Positions 28,602 through 35,823 of a DNA stretch of 64,000 nucleotides are shown one piece after another. The first letter of the stretch is position 1; the number at the start of each line of letters is the position of its first letter. The position numbers and the translations under genes are program-made. Source of the stretch: Pseudomonas sp. BN411. Its GTDB lineage: Bacteria; Pseudomonadota; Gammaproteobacteria; Pseudomonadales; Pseudomonadaceae. The stretch lies in contig NZ_SSOM01000049.1 in assembly GCF_029871235.1 (NCBI RefSeq), positions 18,696 through 82,695 of the forward strand. The letters are read 5' to 3'. A model generated the notes under the pieces. The model did no database searches and had not been told where the DNA came from. It was given only the letters and a program-made list of their open reading frames with translations.

Positions 28602-29996
28602 ATGGATTTCCTCCCGCTGTTCCACAATCTTCAAGGGCGCCAGGTGCTCGTGGTAGGTGGGGGCGAAGTAGCCCTGCGCAAGGCGCGTTTGTTGGCGGAT
28701 GCCGGCGCGCGGCTGCGAGTGGTTGCGCCACAGATCGATGCTCAACTGCTGGAAATGGTGGAGCAGGGCGGTGGCGAGTCCCTGCTGCGTGGCTACCAGG
28801 AGGCGGATCTGGATGCCTGCGTACTGGTCATTGCCGCCAGTGACGATCAGCCGCTGAACGCCAAGATTTCAGCCCAGGCCCAGGCGCGCGGTATTCCGGT
28901 CAATGTCGTGGACGCGCCGAAGCTGTGCAGCGTGATCTTCCCTGCCATCGTCGATCGTTCGCCCTTGATCGTGGCCGTCTCCAGTGCCGGCGATGCGCCG
29001 GTGCTGGCTCGGCTGATTCGCGCGAAGATCGAAACCTGGATTCCCGCTGCGTATGGCCAGTTGGCTGGCCTGGCGAAGAAATTCCGTGACCAGGTAAAGA
29101 CCCTCTTCCCGGATGTACAGCAGCGTCGGGTGTTCTGGGAGGAGGTGTTCCAGGGGCCGGTGGCCGAGCGCATGCTGGCTGGGCAGGGCGTTGAGGCCGA
29201 GCGCCTCCTGGCCGAGCGGGTCGCCGGTGGCGCCCCCAAAGCTCTGGGCGAGGTCTATCTGGTGGGTGCCGGGCCGGGTGATCCTGACCTGCTGACCTTC
29301 CGCGCCCTGCGCCTGATGCAGCAGGCCGATGTAGTGCTCTACGACCGTTTGGTGGCAGAGCCAATCATCGAACTCTGCCGTCGTGACGCCGAGCGCATCT
29401 ACGTGGGCAAGCGCCGGGCCGATCATGCCGTGCCGCAGGATGAGATCAACCGCCTGTTGATCGAACAGGCCAAGCTGGGCAAGCGCGTGCTGCGCCTGAA
29501 AGGCGGGGACCCCTTCATCTTCGGCCGCGGTGGCGAGGAGATCGAAGAGTTGGCGGCCAACGACATTCCCTTCCAGGTCGTGCCCGGTATCACTGCCGCT
29601 TCGGGTTGCTCCACCTATGCCGGTATTCCGTTGACCCATCGCGACTATGCGCAATCGGTGCGCTTCGTCACTGGCCACCTGAAGGACGGAAGCTGTGATC
29701 TGCCCTGGCGTGATCTCGTTGCGCCGGGGCAGACCTTGGTGTTCTACATGGGCCTGGTCGGCTTACCGGTAATCTGCGAGCAGTTGATCAAACATGGCCG
29801 CGCTGCTGAAACGCCGGCGGCACTGATACAACAGGGCACCACCAGTCACCAGCGAGTGTTCACCGGCACCCTGGCCAACTTGCCGCAACTGGTGGCGGAG
29901 CACGAAGTCCACGCGCCCACCCTGGTAATCGTGGGTGAAGTCGTGACCCTGCGTGACAAGTTGGCCTGGTTCGAAGGCGATCAGGCCGGAGCCTGA
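28602..29996 (+). CDS. cysG: Siroheme synthase CysG (trifunctional)
   Basis: One 464-residue chain for uroporphyrinogen III to siroheme, the cofactor of sulfite and nitrite reductases. The N-terminal half (CysGB) is a NAD-binding dehydrogenase/ferrochelatase with [12 protein letters not shown]. The C-terminal half (CysGA) is a SAM methyltransferase with [11 protein letters not shown] and [13 protein letters not shown]. Start at 28602 with AGAAGG upstream. The end overlaps the convergent yqjG gene by 16 bp. Confidence 0.95.
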   Translation: MDFLPLFHNLQGRQVLVVGGGEVALRKARLLADAGARLRVVAPQIDAQLLEMVEQGGGESLLRGYQEADLDACVLVIAASDDQPLNAKISAQAQARGIPVNVVDAPKLCSVIFPAIVDRSPLIVAVSSAGDAPVLARLIRAKIETWIPAAYGQLAGLAKKFRDQVKTLFPDVQQRRVFWEEVFQGPVAERMLAGQGVEAERLLAERVAGGAPKALGEVYLVGAGPGDPDLLTFRALRLMQQADVVLYDRLVAEPIIELCRRDAERIYVGKRRADHAVPQDEINRLLIEQAKLGKRVLRLKGGDPFIFGRGGEEIEELAANDIPFQVVPGITAASGCSTYAGIPLTHRDYAQSVRFVTGHLKDGSCDLPWRDLVAPGQTLVFYMGLVGLPVICEQLIKHGRAAETPAALIQQGTTSHQRVFTGTLANLPQLVAEHEVHAPTLVIVGEVVTLRDKLAWFEGDQAGA

Positions 29997-30994
29997 TCCT
30001 TCTCCGCGACTGGCAGGGCCTTCAGATGCTCGCGGCCATGGGGGCGAGTGAAGTTCTGCACTGGCCCCAGCGGCACCACGCCTGTGGGATTGATAGTGCG
30101 ATGGCTGGCGTAGTAGTGGTGCTTGATGTGGGTGAAGTTCACCGTCTCCGCCACGCCCGGCCACTGGTACAGCTCACGAAGCCAGCCTGAAAGATTGGGG
30201 TAGTCCTCCAGGCGCCGCAGGTTGCACTTGAAGTGCCCGTGGTACACCGCATCGAAGCGGATCAGAGTGGTGAAGAGGCGCCAGTCCGCCTCGGTGATCT
30301 GTTCGCCGGTCAGGTAGCGACGCGTTTCCAGCAGGGCATCCAACTGATCCAGTTCGTCGAAGAGGGCGTGGAAGGCTTCCTCGTAAGCGTCCTGGGAGGT
30401 GGCAAAGCCGGCGCGATACACGCCATTGTTGATCGCCGGGTAGATGCGCTCGTTGAGTGCATCGATCTCGGCTCGCAGCAATTCCGGGTAGAAGTCGAGA
30501 CGATTGCCAGTGAGGTGATCGAAGGCGCTGTTGAACATCCGGATGATCTCGGACGACTCGTTGCTGACGATGCTTCCGGTCTGCTTGTCCCACAGCAAGG
30601 GCACGGTAACCCGACCGCTGTAGTCGGCGGTGTCCTGCGTATAGCGCTGGTGCAGGTAGGCCAGTCCTCCCAACTGATCGCCGGTGGATCCGAATTGCGG
30701 GTCGAAGGTCCAGCCCTGTTCCCGCATCAGCCAGCTCACCACTGACACGTCGATTAGCGATTCCAGGCCTTTAAGCTTGCGGAAGATCAGCGTGCGGTGT
30801 GCCCAGGGGCACGCCAGGGATACATAAAGGTGATAGCGGCCGGCTTCGGCGGGGAAGCCGCCTATGCCCGAAGGACCTGGTGAGCCATCAGCAGTGATCC
30901 AGTTGCGTCGCCGCGCGCTTTCACGCTGGAAGCGGCCATCCTTGGCGGTGTCGTACCACTTGTCTTGCCATTTTCCATCGATCAACAGGCCCAT
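29981..30994 (-). CDS. yqjG: Glutathionyl-hydroquinone reductase (Xi-class GST, YqjG/PcpF type)
   Basis: A 337-residue Xi-class glutathione transferase that reduces glutathionyl-hydroquinones. The signature CPWAHR is at residues 62-67 with catalytic Cys62. A C-terminal helical GST domain has [19 protein letters not shown]. Length fits the family (about 320-340). GGAG lies 8 nt upstream. It is convergent with cysG. Function is assigned by family, with no substrate evidence here. Confidence 0.9.
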   Translation of the reverse strand: MGLLIDGKWQDKWYDTAKDGRFQRESARRRNWITADGSPGPSGIGGFPAEAGRYHLYVSLACPWAHRTLIFRKLKGLESLIDVSVVSWLMREQGWTFDPQFGSTGDQLGGLAYLHQRYTQDTADYSGRVTVPLLWDKQTGSIVSNESSEIIRMFNSAFDHLTGNRLDFYPELLRAEIDALNERIYPAINNGVYRAGFATSQDAYEEAFHALFDELDQLDALLETRRYLTGEQITEADWRLFTTLIRFDAVYHGHFKCNLRRLEDYPNLSGWLRELYQWPGVAETVNFTHIKHHYYASHRTINPTGVVPLGPVQNFTRPHGREHLKALPVAEKDQAPA

Positions 30995-31079
30995 GGTCGG
31001 TCTCCGAAATTGAGTTCGGATTAGAGTCTATCGATAGCCGTTCGATGGAAAAGCGTAAATTAGTGGTCCTGACTATCGA

Positions 31080-32063
31080 TCAGTTCGATGGCTTGCGTGC
31101 TTCCCAGATGCGATCCGCTTCCGCAAAGGCCTGCTCACGTTCCGTGCCGAGCCCGCGCAAGGCCAGGGCCAGGGTGGCTCGAATCGCCAGTCGGCCATAT
31201 TCGTCTTCGCATTCACCGCGCCAGACGCGGACGAGCTGGGTGGCATCCAGGCTTTCCGGCTTCACATGTCGCAATGGGGAAAGCGCGGGCCACTCTTCAT
31301 CCCAGGCTGCGCCATCGGTCGTACCGTAGAGATGGCAGATGGCGTCCGGGTTGGCTTCGATCTCGCCACCTTCGCCTTTGATGACGATGGCGTGATCACC
31401 GAGGAGCCTGCTGGCTTCGCGGTGTTCCGCCTGGTATCCGGGATGGAAGATGCTCTGCAGGCCACAGCGGGCGCCGAGCGGGTTGAGGATGCGCGCCAGG
31501 GAGTGGATGGGAGAGCGCAGGCCGAGGGTGTTGCGCAGGTCGATCATCCGCTGCAATTGCGGCGCCCAGGCTCCCAAGGGGATGAAGGCCAGTTGGCGCT
31601 CGTCGAGGGCAGTGGCGACCTGTTCCCAGTTCTGGCACAGGGGGATATCCAGCAGCTCCAGCAACTGCTCGCTGTAGAGACGCCCGGCGGTATGGGCGCC
31701 GCCGCCGTGCAGCAGGATGCGTATGCCGCTGTCGGCCAGAGCTTTGGCGGCCAACAGGTACCAGGGCAGGTGGCGCTTCTTGCCGGCGTAGCTTGGCCAG
31801 TCCAGATCGACGGTGATCGCCGGCGCCTGGTTGCGTTGCCGGAATGCTTCGGTGAACCCGGCCAGCTCCTCGGCGTTCTCCTCCTTGTGGCGCAGCAGCA
31901 TGAGGAAGGCACCAAGCTGGGTGTCTTCCACTTCGCCGTCAAGAAGCATGCCCATGGCTTCGCGCGCTTCCTCACGGGTCATGTTTCGGGCGCCGCGCTT
32001 GCCCTTGCCGAGTATCCGTACGAACTGGGCGAAGGGATGTTCAGGTGGGGTGACGAGATTCAT
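31080..32063 (-). CDS. ybiB: YbiB-like glycosyltransferase-family (TrpD2) protein
   Basis: A 327-residue protein related to anthranilate phosphoribosyltransferase. In place of an enzyme-specific active site, the TrpD2/YbiB group binds nucleic acid, and in E. coli it is linked to DNA-damage response. Features are an N-terminal helical domain (about 1-75) and the glycine-rich HGGGAHTAGR and KGEGGEIEANPD loops of the fold. The start ATG at 32063 overlaps the tusE stop (ATGA), so it is translated with the tus operon. Its role there is unknown. Confidence 0.8.
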   Translation of the reverse strand: MNLVTPPEHPFAQFVRILGKGKRGARNMTREEAREAMGMLLDGEVEDTQLGAFLMLLRHKEENAEELAGFTEAFRQRNQAPAITVDLDWPSYAGKKRHLPWYLLAAKALADSGIRILLHGGGAHTAGRLYSEQLLELLDIPLCQNWEQVATALDERQLAFIPLGAWAPQLQRMIDLRNTLGLRSPIHSLARILNPLGARCGLQSIFHPGYQAEHREASRLLGDHAIVIKGEGGEIEANPDAICHLYGTTDGAAWDEEWPALSPLRHVKPESLDATQLVRVWRGECEDEYGRLAIRATLALALRGLGTEREQAFAEADRIWEARKPSN

Positions 32064-32395
32064 AGGCAATTGGTCGGCTTCGGCAGTCCGGCGAGCTTGG
32101 CAGCAAGCTTGGCCGGTGCGCCCTTGAACAGGCGGTTCAGGTGCAGGCTGTTGCCCTTGTCAGGGCCGAGCTTCTGCGCCACGTATTTGACCAGCGGGCG
32201 GTTGGCCGGGGAGAGCTGGAATTCGGCATAGAAGCCCCGCAACAGCTCAAGGATCTCCCAGTGCTCCGGCTGCAACTCCAGTTCTTCGCGTACGGCCAGG
32301 GCATTGGCCACCGACGGGCTCCAGTCGGCCAGCTCCTGGAGGTAGCCATCCTTGTCCAGCGGGATGCTGCGGCCGTCGATCAGAAGTTCGCTCAT
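32060..32395 (-). CDS. tusE: Sulfur relay protein TusE (DsrC/TusE family)
   Basis: Accepts persulfide sulfur from TusBCD and passes it to MnmA on the tRNA. The 111-residue protein ends LPKPTNCL, with the essential penultimate cysteine. The core FYAEFQLSPANRPLVKYV is typical. Start at 32395 overlaps the tusB stop by 4 bp; 11 earlier open codons are unsupported. Confidence 0.93.
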   Translation of the reverse strand: MSELLIDGRSIPLDKDGYLQELADWSPSVANALAVREELELQPEHWEILELLRGFYAEFQLSPANRPLVKYVAQKLGPDKGNSLHLNRLFKGAPAKLAAKLAGLPKPTNCL

Positions 32396-32694
32396 ATCCA
32401 GCTGTTCACCTTGTCGTAGCGACAGCACAGCTCGACGAACGCGGGATAGTCCGCTGCGTTCAGGCGTGAGGGCAGGTCAGTCAGGGCTCGGGCCTCGAGG
32501 TCTTCAGCAAGCGCGTGCAATGCAATCGATTCGGGCATCAGCTCCAGGGCCTGACGGGCCACGCTGCCTGGTTGCAGGGCGTAGACCGCTTCACCGCTGA
32601 GTAGCAGGCCATCATTGGGTCCCAGCAATCGGATGCAGCTGCCGAGGCGGCTGTCAGAGAACGGGGAGTGGGAAAGGATATGCAGCGTGGCCAT
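32392..32694 (-). CDS. tusB: Sulfurtransferase complex subunit TusB (DsrH family)
   Basis: A 100-residue subunit of the TusBCD heterohexamer. It begins MATLHILSHSPFSDSRL, as DsrH/TusB proteins do. Start ATG overlaps the tusC stop (TGATG), and its stop overlaps tusE. Assigned by sequence style plus tusDCBE order. Confidence 0.9.
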   Translation of the reverse strand: MATLHILSHSPFSDSRLGSCIRLLGPNDGLLLSGEAVYALQPGSVARQALELMPESIALHALAEDLEARALTDLPSRLNAADYPAFVELCCRYDKVNSWI

Positions 32695-33050
32695 CAGAGA
32701 GTGAGCACCTGGTCGTAACGGTCGATAAGGGCAGTCAGGGCGCTGTCGTCGAGAACTTCCACCGCGAGTTTCAGGGTGGCGCCTTCCAGTCCACGCTCCT
32801 GCAGGCTGCGTTTAGAGACGTAGAGCGACTCCACGCCAAACAGCGGCAGGGCCTGGAGGTTGGCGGTCAGGTCCTTTTGCTCAAGCGTAGTGGGCTGTTG
32901 ATTGGCGACGAGCTGGAACACGCCGTCATCCAGAAACAGCAAACCAAGGGGCAGATCGAAGGCGCCGCCGGCGAGGGCAATATCCAGCGCCTCGCGGGCC
33001 CCAGGACCGCTCCACGGACCTTGGCGGCTGATGATCAGCATGGACTTCAT
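32694..33050 (-). CDS. tusC: Sulfurtransferase complex subunit TusC (DsrF family)
   Basis: A 118-residue subunit of TusBCD with the DsrE-like fold (MKSMLIISRQGPWSGPGAREALD, then LFLDDGVFQL). Start at 33050 lies one base after the tusD stop. Five upstream codons are open but lie inside tusD. Confidence 0.9.
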   Translation of the reverse strand: MKSMLIISRQGPWSGPGAREALDIALAGGAFDLPLGLLFLDDGVFQLVANQQPTTLEQKDLTANLQALPLFGVESLYVSKRSLQERGLEGATLKLAVEVLDDSALTALIDRYDQVLTL

Positions 33051-33051
33051 C

Positions 33052-33444
33052 TTAATTGCCTCCAAAGCTGACCAATCTGTCGGCCATCTGTGCCGCCTCG
33101 TGCAGCTGGCCCAGGCCGGAAAGCTCCCAGCCCTCGGCCAGGTTGGCAGCCGGGCGCCCGTAGCGTCGTGCCTCTTCCTGGTTCAGCACGCCCCGGCGCA
33201 ACGCCGCGGCAATGCAGACGACGCCGTCCAGCTTGTGCTTGCGTACGAAATCACTCCATGCGGCGGAGAGGTTCGGCTCGTCCTGGGGGGCGACGACATT
33301 GACGGAGGCGCTGTGTACGCCGTCCTGATAGAAGAACAGGCGGACGATTTCATGGCCGCCGGCCAGGCACGCTTCCGCAAAGCGCAGGGCGCGACGGGAG
33401 GAAGGCGCGTGGGGCGGGGCGAACAAGGCAATGGCGAATTTCAT
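33052..33444 (-). CDS. tusD: Sulfurtransferase complex subunit TusD (DsrE family)
   Basis: The catalytic subunit of TusBCD; its persulfide-carrying cysteine is Cys77 in DGVVCIAAALRRGV. The protein is 130 residues. It is the first gene of tusD-tusC-tusB-tusE-ybiB, all coupled by 1-nt gaps or overlaps, making the relay that feeds MnmA. Confidence 0.92.
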   Translation of the reverse strand: MKFAIALFAPPHAPSSRRALRFAEACLAGGHEIVRLFFYQDGVHSASVNVVAPQDEPNLSAAWSDFVRKHKLDGVVCIAAALRRGVLNQEEARRYGRPAANLAEGWELSGLGQLHEAAQMADRLVSFGGN

Positions 33445-33513
33445 GGTCGCTCGGGCGAATGGGAAACTGCTGGAATGATACGGCTAGGCGCATTCTTTTG
33501 CCCGTCCGGACAG

Positions 33514-33536
33514 AAAAAAGCCCGCCGAAGCGGGCT
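33514..33536 (-). terminator. Rho-independent terminator of yccA
   Basis: Stem AGCCCGC / GCGGGCT with loop CGAA, followed leftward by a T run (plus-strand AAAAAA 33514-33519). It separates yccA from the tus operon. Confidence 0.8.
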
Positions 33537-33557
33537 AGTCCGAGGAGCGGTTGGCGA

Positions 33558-34226
33558 TCAATCGTCGCTGCTGAATACGCCAACCAGTTGCAGCAAGCTG
33601 ATGAACAGGTTGTAGATGGATACGTACAGGCTGATGGTGGCCATGATGTAGTTGCGCTCGCCACCATGGATGATGGCGCTGGTCTGGAACAGGATGCAGA
33701 CCGACGAGAACACCACGAAGCCGGCGCTGATCGCCAACTGCAGACCGCTGATGTTGAAGAAGAGGCTGACCAGCGTGGCACCGATCAGCACGAAGAAGCC
33801 TGCAGTGATGAAACCGCCGAGAAAGCTCATGTCCTTGCGGGTGGTCAGCACGTAAGCGGACAGGCCGAAGAACACCAGGGCGGTCATGGCGAAGGCCGAG
33901 CTCACCACCTCGCCGCCGTTTGGCATGCCGAGGTACATGTTGAGGATCGGGCCCAGGGTGTAGCCCATGAAACCGGTCAGGGCGAAGGTGGATACCAGGC
34001 CCCAGGCGGAGTCGCGCAGCTTCACGGTCAGGAAGAACAGGCCGTAGAAACCGATCAGTACGACGAAGATGCTGGGGTAGGGCACGCGCATCTGTTGCGC
34101 GACGTAGGCGACCAGACCGCTGAACGCCAGCGTCAGGGCCAGCAGCCCGTAGGTATTGCGAAGGACGCGGCTGACTTCCAGCTGCTCCGCCTGCGCGGGG
34201 TTGAGGGCATAGTTCTGTTCGTTCAT
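33558..34226 (-). CDS. yccA: Bax-inhibitor-1/YccA family inner-membrane protein
   Basis: A 222-residue protein with seven predicted membrane helices of the BI-1 (TMBIM) family. In E. coli YccA is a substrate and modulator of the FtsH protease. The segments MGYTLGPILNMYLG and the C-terminal aspartates (FSSDD) fit. It borders tRNA-Ser, as in P. aeruginosa. Confidence 0.9.
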   Translation of the reverse strand: MNEQNYALNPAQAEQLEVSRVLRNTYGLLALTLAFSGLVAYVAQQMRVPYPSIFVVLIGFYGLFFLTVKLRDSAWGLVSTFALTGFMGYTLGPILNMYLGMPNGGEVVSSAFAMTALVFFGLSAYVLTTRKDMSFLGGFITAGFFVLIGATLVSLFFNISGLQLAISAGFVVFSSVCILFQTSAIIHGGERNYIMATISLYVSIYNLFISLLQLVGVFSSDD

Positions 34227-34353
34227 CGCGACACTCCCGAAAATGGTTTCCGTGACCTTGGTCAGTTCTGGATATTAACAGAGGCTCTGAAGCCGCCAAT
34301 TGCAAGAGTTTGACAGCGTGTTGCGTTCCGGTAGTATGGCGCCCCGCGCAAGC

Positions 34354-34443
34354 GGAGGTGTGGCCGAGTGGTTTAAGGCAGCGGTCTTGAAAACCGCCGA
34401 AGGGGAGACTCTTCCGTGAGTTCGAATCTCACCGCCTCCGCCA
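34354..34443 (+). tRNA. tRNA-Ser(UGA), with encoded CCA
   Basis: A 90-nt class II tRNA. The acceptor stem GGAGGTG pairs with CGCCTCC; discriminator G and CCA are encoded at 34440-34443. Anticodon stem GCGGT/ACCGC holds loop CTTGAAA with anticodon TGA at 34388-34390. A long variable arm (about GAAGGGGAGACTCTTCC) and T loop TTCGAAT follow. It reads UCN serine codons. The gene is intact. Its 3' part is the inferred integration site of the adjoining prophage. Confidence 0.96.
34414..34443 (+). other. Probable attL core in the tRNA-Ser 3' end
   Basis: The integrase gene points to this tRNA and foreign DNA starts right after it. Phage phiCTX of P. aeruginosa is known to use a core of about 30 bp in the 3' end of a tRNA-Ser gene. 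I therefore infer the crossover lies in the T-arm/acceptor segment. The matching attR copy is not in the window, so the limits are approximate. Confidence 0.6.
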
Positions 34444-34498
34444 TCTAACTCATTGATTTCAAAGGAAAAATATTCCTGAAAACGCCAAATGGGAGCGT

Positions 34499-34519
34499 TT
34501 TGGGAACACTTTGGGAACA
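34499..34519. repeat. Direct repeat TTTGGGAACA x2 beside the att site
   Basis: Two identical 10-mers with an 11-bp period (34499-34508, 34510-34519), 56 bp inside the element. Position and form suit integrase arm-type sites, but binding is inferred only. Confidence 0.45.
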
Positions 34520-34525
34520 ATAGAC

Positions 34526-34560
34526 CACTGGGGGCCTTCTCGACAGAGAGGCCCCCAGTG
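34526..34560 (-). terminator. Long hairpin just past the integrase gene
   Basis: A perfect 12-bp stem CACTGGGGGCCT / AGGCCCCCAGTG with an 11-nt loop, 6 nt after the int stop. There is no T run, so termination is likely but not certain. It may insulate int from the tRNA gene. Confidence 0.55.
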
Positions 34561-34565
34561 TCGTT

Positions 34566-35732
34566 TCAGAGGTCCAGCGCGCGGTTCAGCATGCCCACGA
34601 TGTCGGGGCCGTCCTTGCTGATGAATTTGGCGTAGTGCTTGAAGACCATGGCTGTGGAACTGTGCCCCAGCTGGTCGGCGATCCACTCTGGTGAGGCCAC
34701 GCTGCTGCTGAGGATCTGGCTGGCGAAGGTGTGTCGGCACTGATTCGGGCCGCGATAGCGCACACCGGCCTTCTTCAGGTGACTCTTCCACCAGCCGTTA
34801 CGCAGGTTGTCCGAGGTCGAATAGGGCTGGCCGGTACCGCCGTTGTGGAAGACAAACCGCACCTTCGGTCGCCGGATTGTCCGGTTATCTCGCTCCGTCA
34901 CCTCGATCTCTACCGGTTTCAGGTTACCTGTCAGTTTTACCTGCGCCTGAAGTGCTCTGAGCGCTGGGGCGAGGAGGCGCACCTCTCGCGTTGAGCGGCG
35001 CGTCTTGGTGACCTTGTACTTGCTCCGCACCCTGGCCCGCCGGAAAAGGACGGTGCCGGCGACCAGGTCCACGTCCTCCCAGGCCAGCGAGATCGCCTCC
35101 GAAACCCTCGGCCCCGTCCAGATCATGAACTGTGCAAGGTTCAGCTCCTGGGCGCGATCTGACTCCGTGCTAAGGATCAGATCGATCTCCTCCCTGGTGA
35201 AAGGATCGGGGTCGTCCGAGTCCGGCAGCGATACCACGATGCCGTCTGTTGGGTCGTGCGCTGATCTGTTCCTGGTGCGATAGAGACGGAAGACCTGCCG
35301 CACGATGCTCAGAATCTCGCGCACGGTCTTGTTATGCAGCTTTGGCATCAGCGTGCCCTGGATCCATACCTGCAGGTCCAGGTGGTCGATCTGGTCGGCG
35401 TGGACGTGGCCCCAGCGTGGCCGAACGTGGTGCTCGATCCGGCTCTCGTGACTGCGGATGCCCGAGGCAGCCATCTGGTTGCGCTTGATGCCCAGCCAGA
35501 GGTCGATGTAGTGGCCAAAGGTGTTGGTCTGGATCCTGGTCGAATCCGGGAAGTGCCGGGCATAGCTGAACGTTCCGGCCTCGATCTCGTACTGAATGAC
35601 GCCGACTATGCGCTCGGCGTTGGCAATGTTTGCTGGTGTGGCGGCGCCGGGAATTGGCTCCCGGCAAAGCTCGCCCTCGTATCGGAAGTAGATGCGGATA
35701 CTGTTGCCGCGAACCTCGACGCCCGCTGACAT
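34566..35732 (-). CDS. int: Phage tyrosine integrase
   Basis: A 388-residue tyrosine recombinase. The N-terminal arm-binding segment (about 1-60) resembles the Arm-DNA-binding domain of phiCTX/P2-like integrases. A SAM-like core-binding domain spans about 65-155, then the catalytic domain. Active-site residues are Arg209 (TGPRVSEA), Arg333 (QCRHTFAS), His357 (QLGHSS) and Tyr367 (VFKHYAKF). The usual first His of HxxR is Asn330 here. It is transcribed towards the tRNA-Ser site, so it is very likely the enzyme that integrated this element. Confidence 0.93.
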   Translation of the reverse strand: MSAGVEVRGNSIRIYFRYEGELCREPIPGAATPANIANAERIVGVIQYEIEAGTFSYARHFPDSTRIQTNTFGHYIDLWLGIKRNQMAASGIRSHESRIEHHVRPRWGHVHADQIDHLDLQVWIQGTLMPKLHNKTVREILSIVRQVFRLYRTRNRSAHDPTDGIVVSLPDSDDPDPFTREEIDLILSTESDRAQELNLAQFMIWTGPRVSEAISLAWEDVDLVAGTVLFRRARVRSKYKVTKTRRSTREVRLLAPALRALQAQVKLTGNLKPVEIEVTERDNRTIRRPKVRFVFHNGGTGQPYSTSDNLRNGWWKSHLKKAGVRYRGPNQCRHTFASQILSSSVASPEWIADQLGHSSTAMVFKHYAKFISKDGPDIVGMLNRALDL

Positions 35733-35823
35733 AACACTCTCAATCCTCTGCTGCGTGTAAATCGGGAAGCCATTGGTAGCCCAACTGGCTGGTGGATGCT
35801 GTCAGCTCCTGCTGAATACAGCG

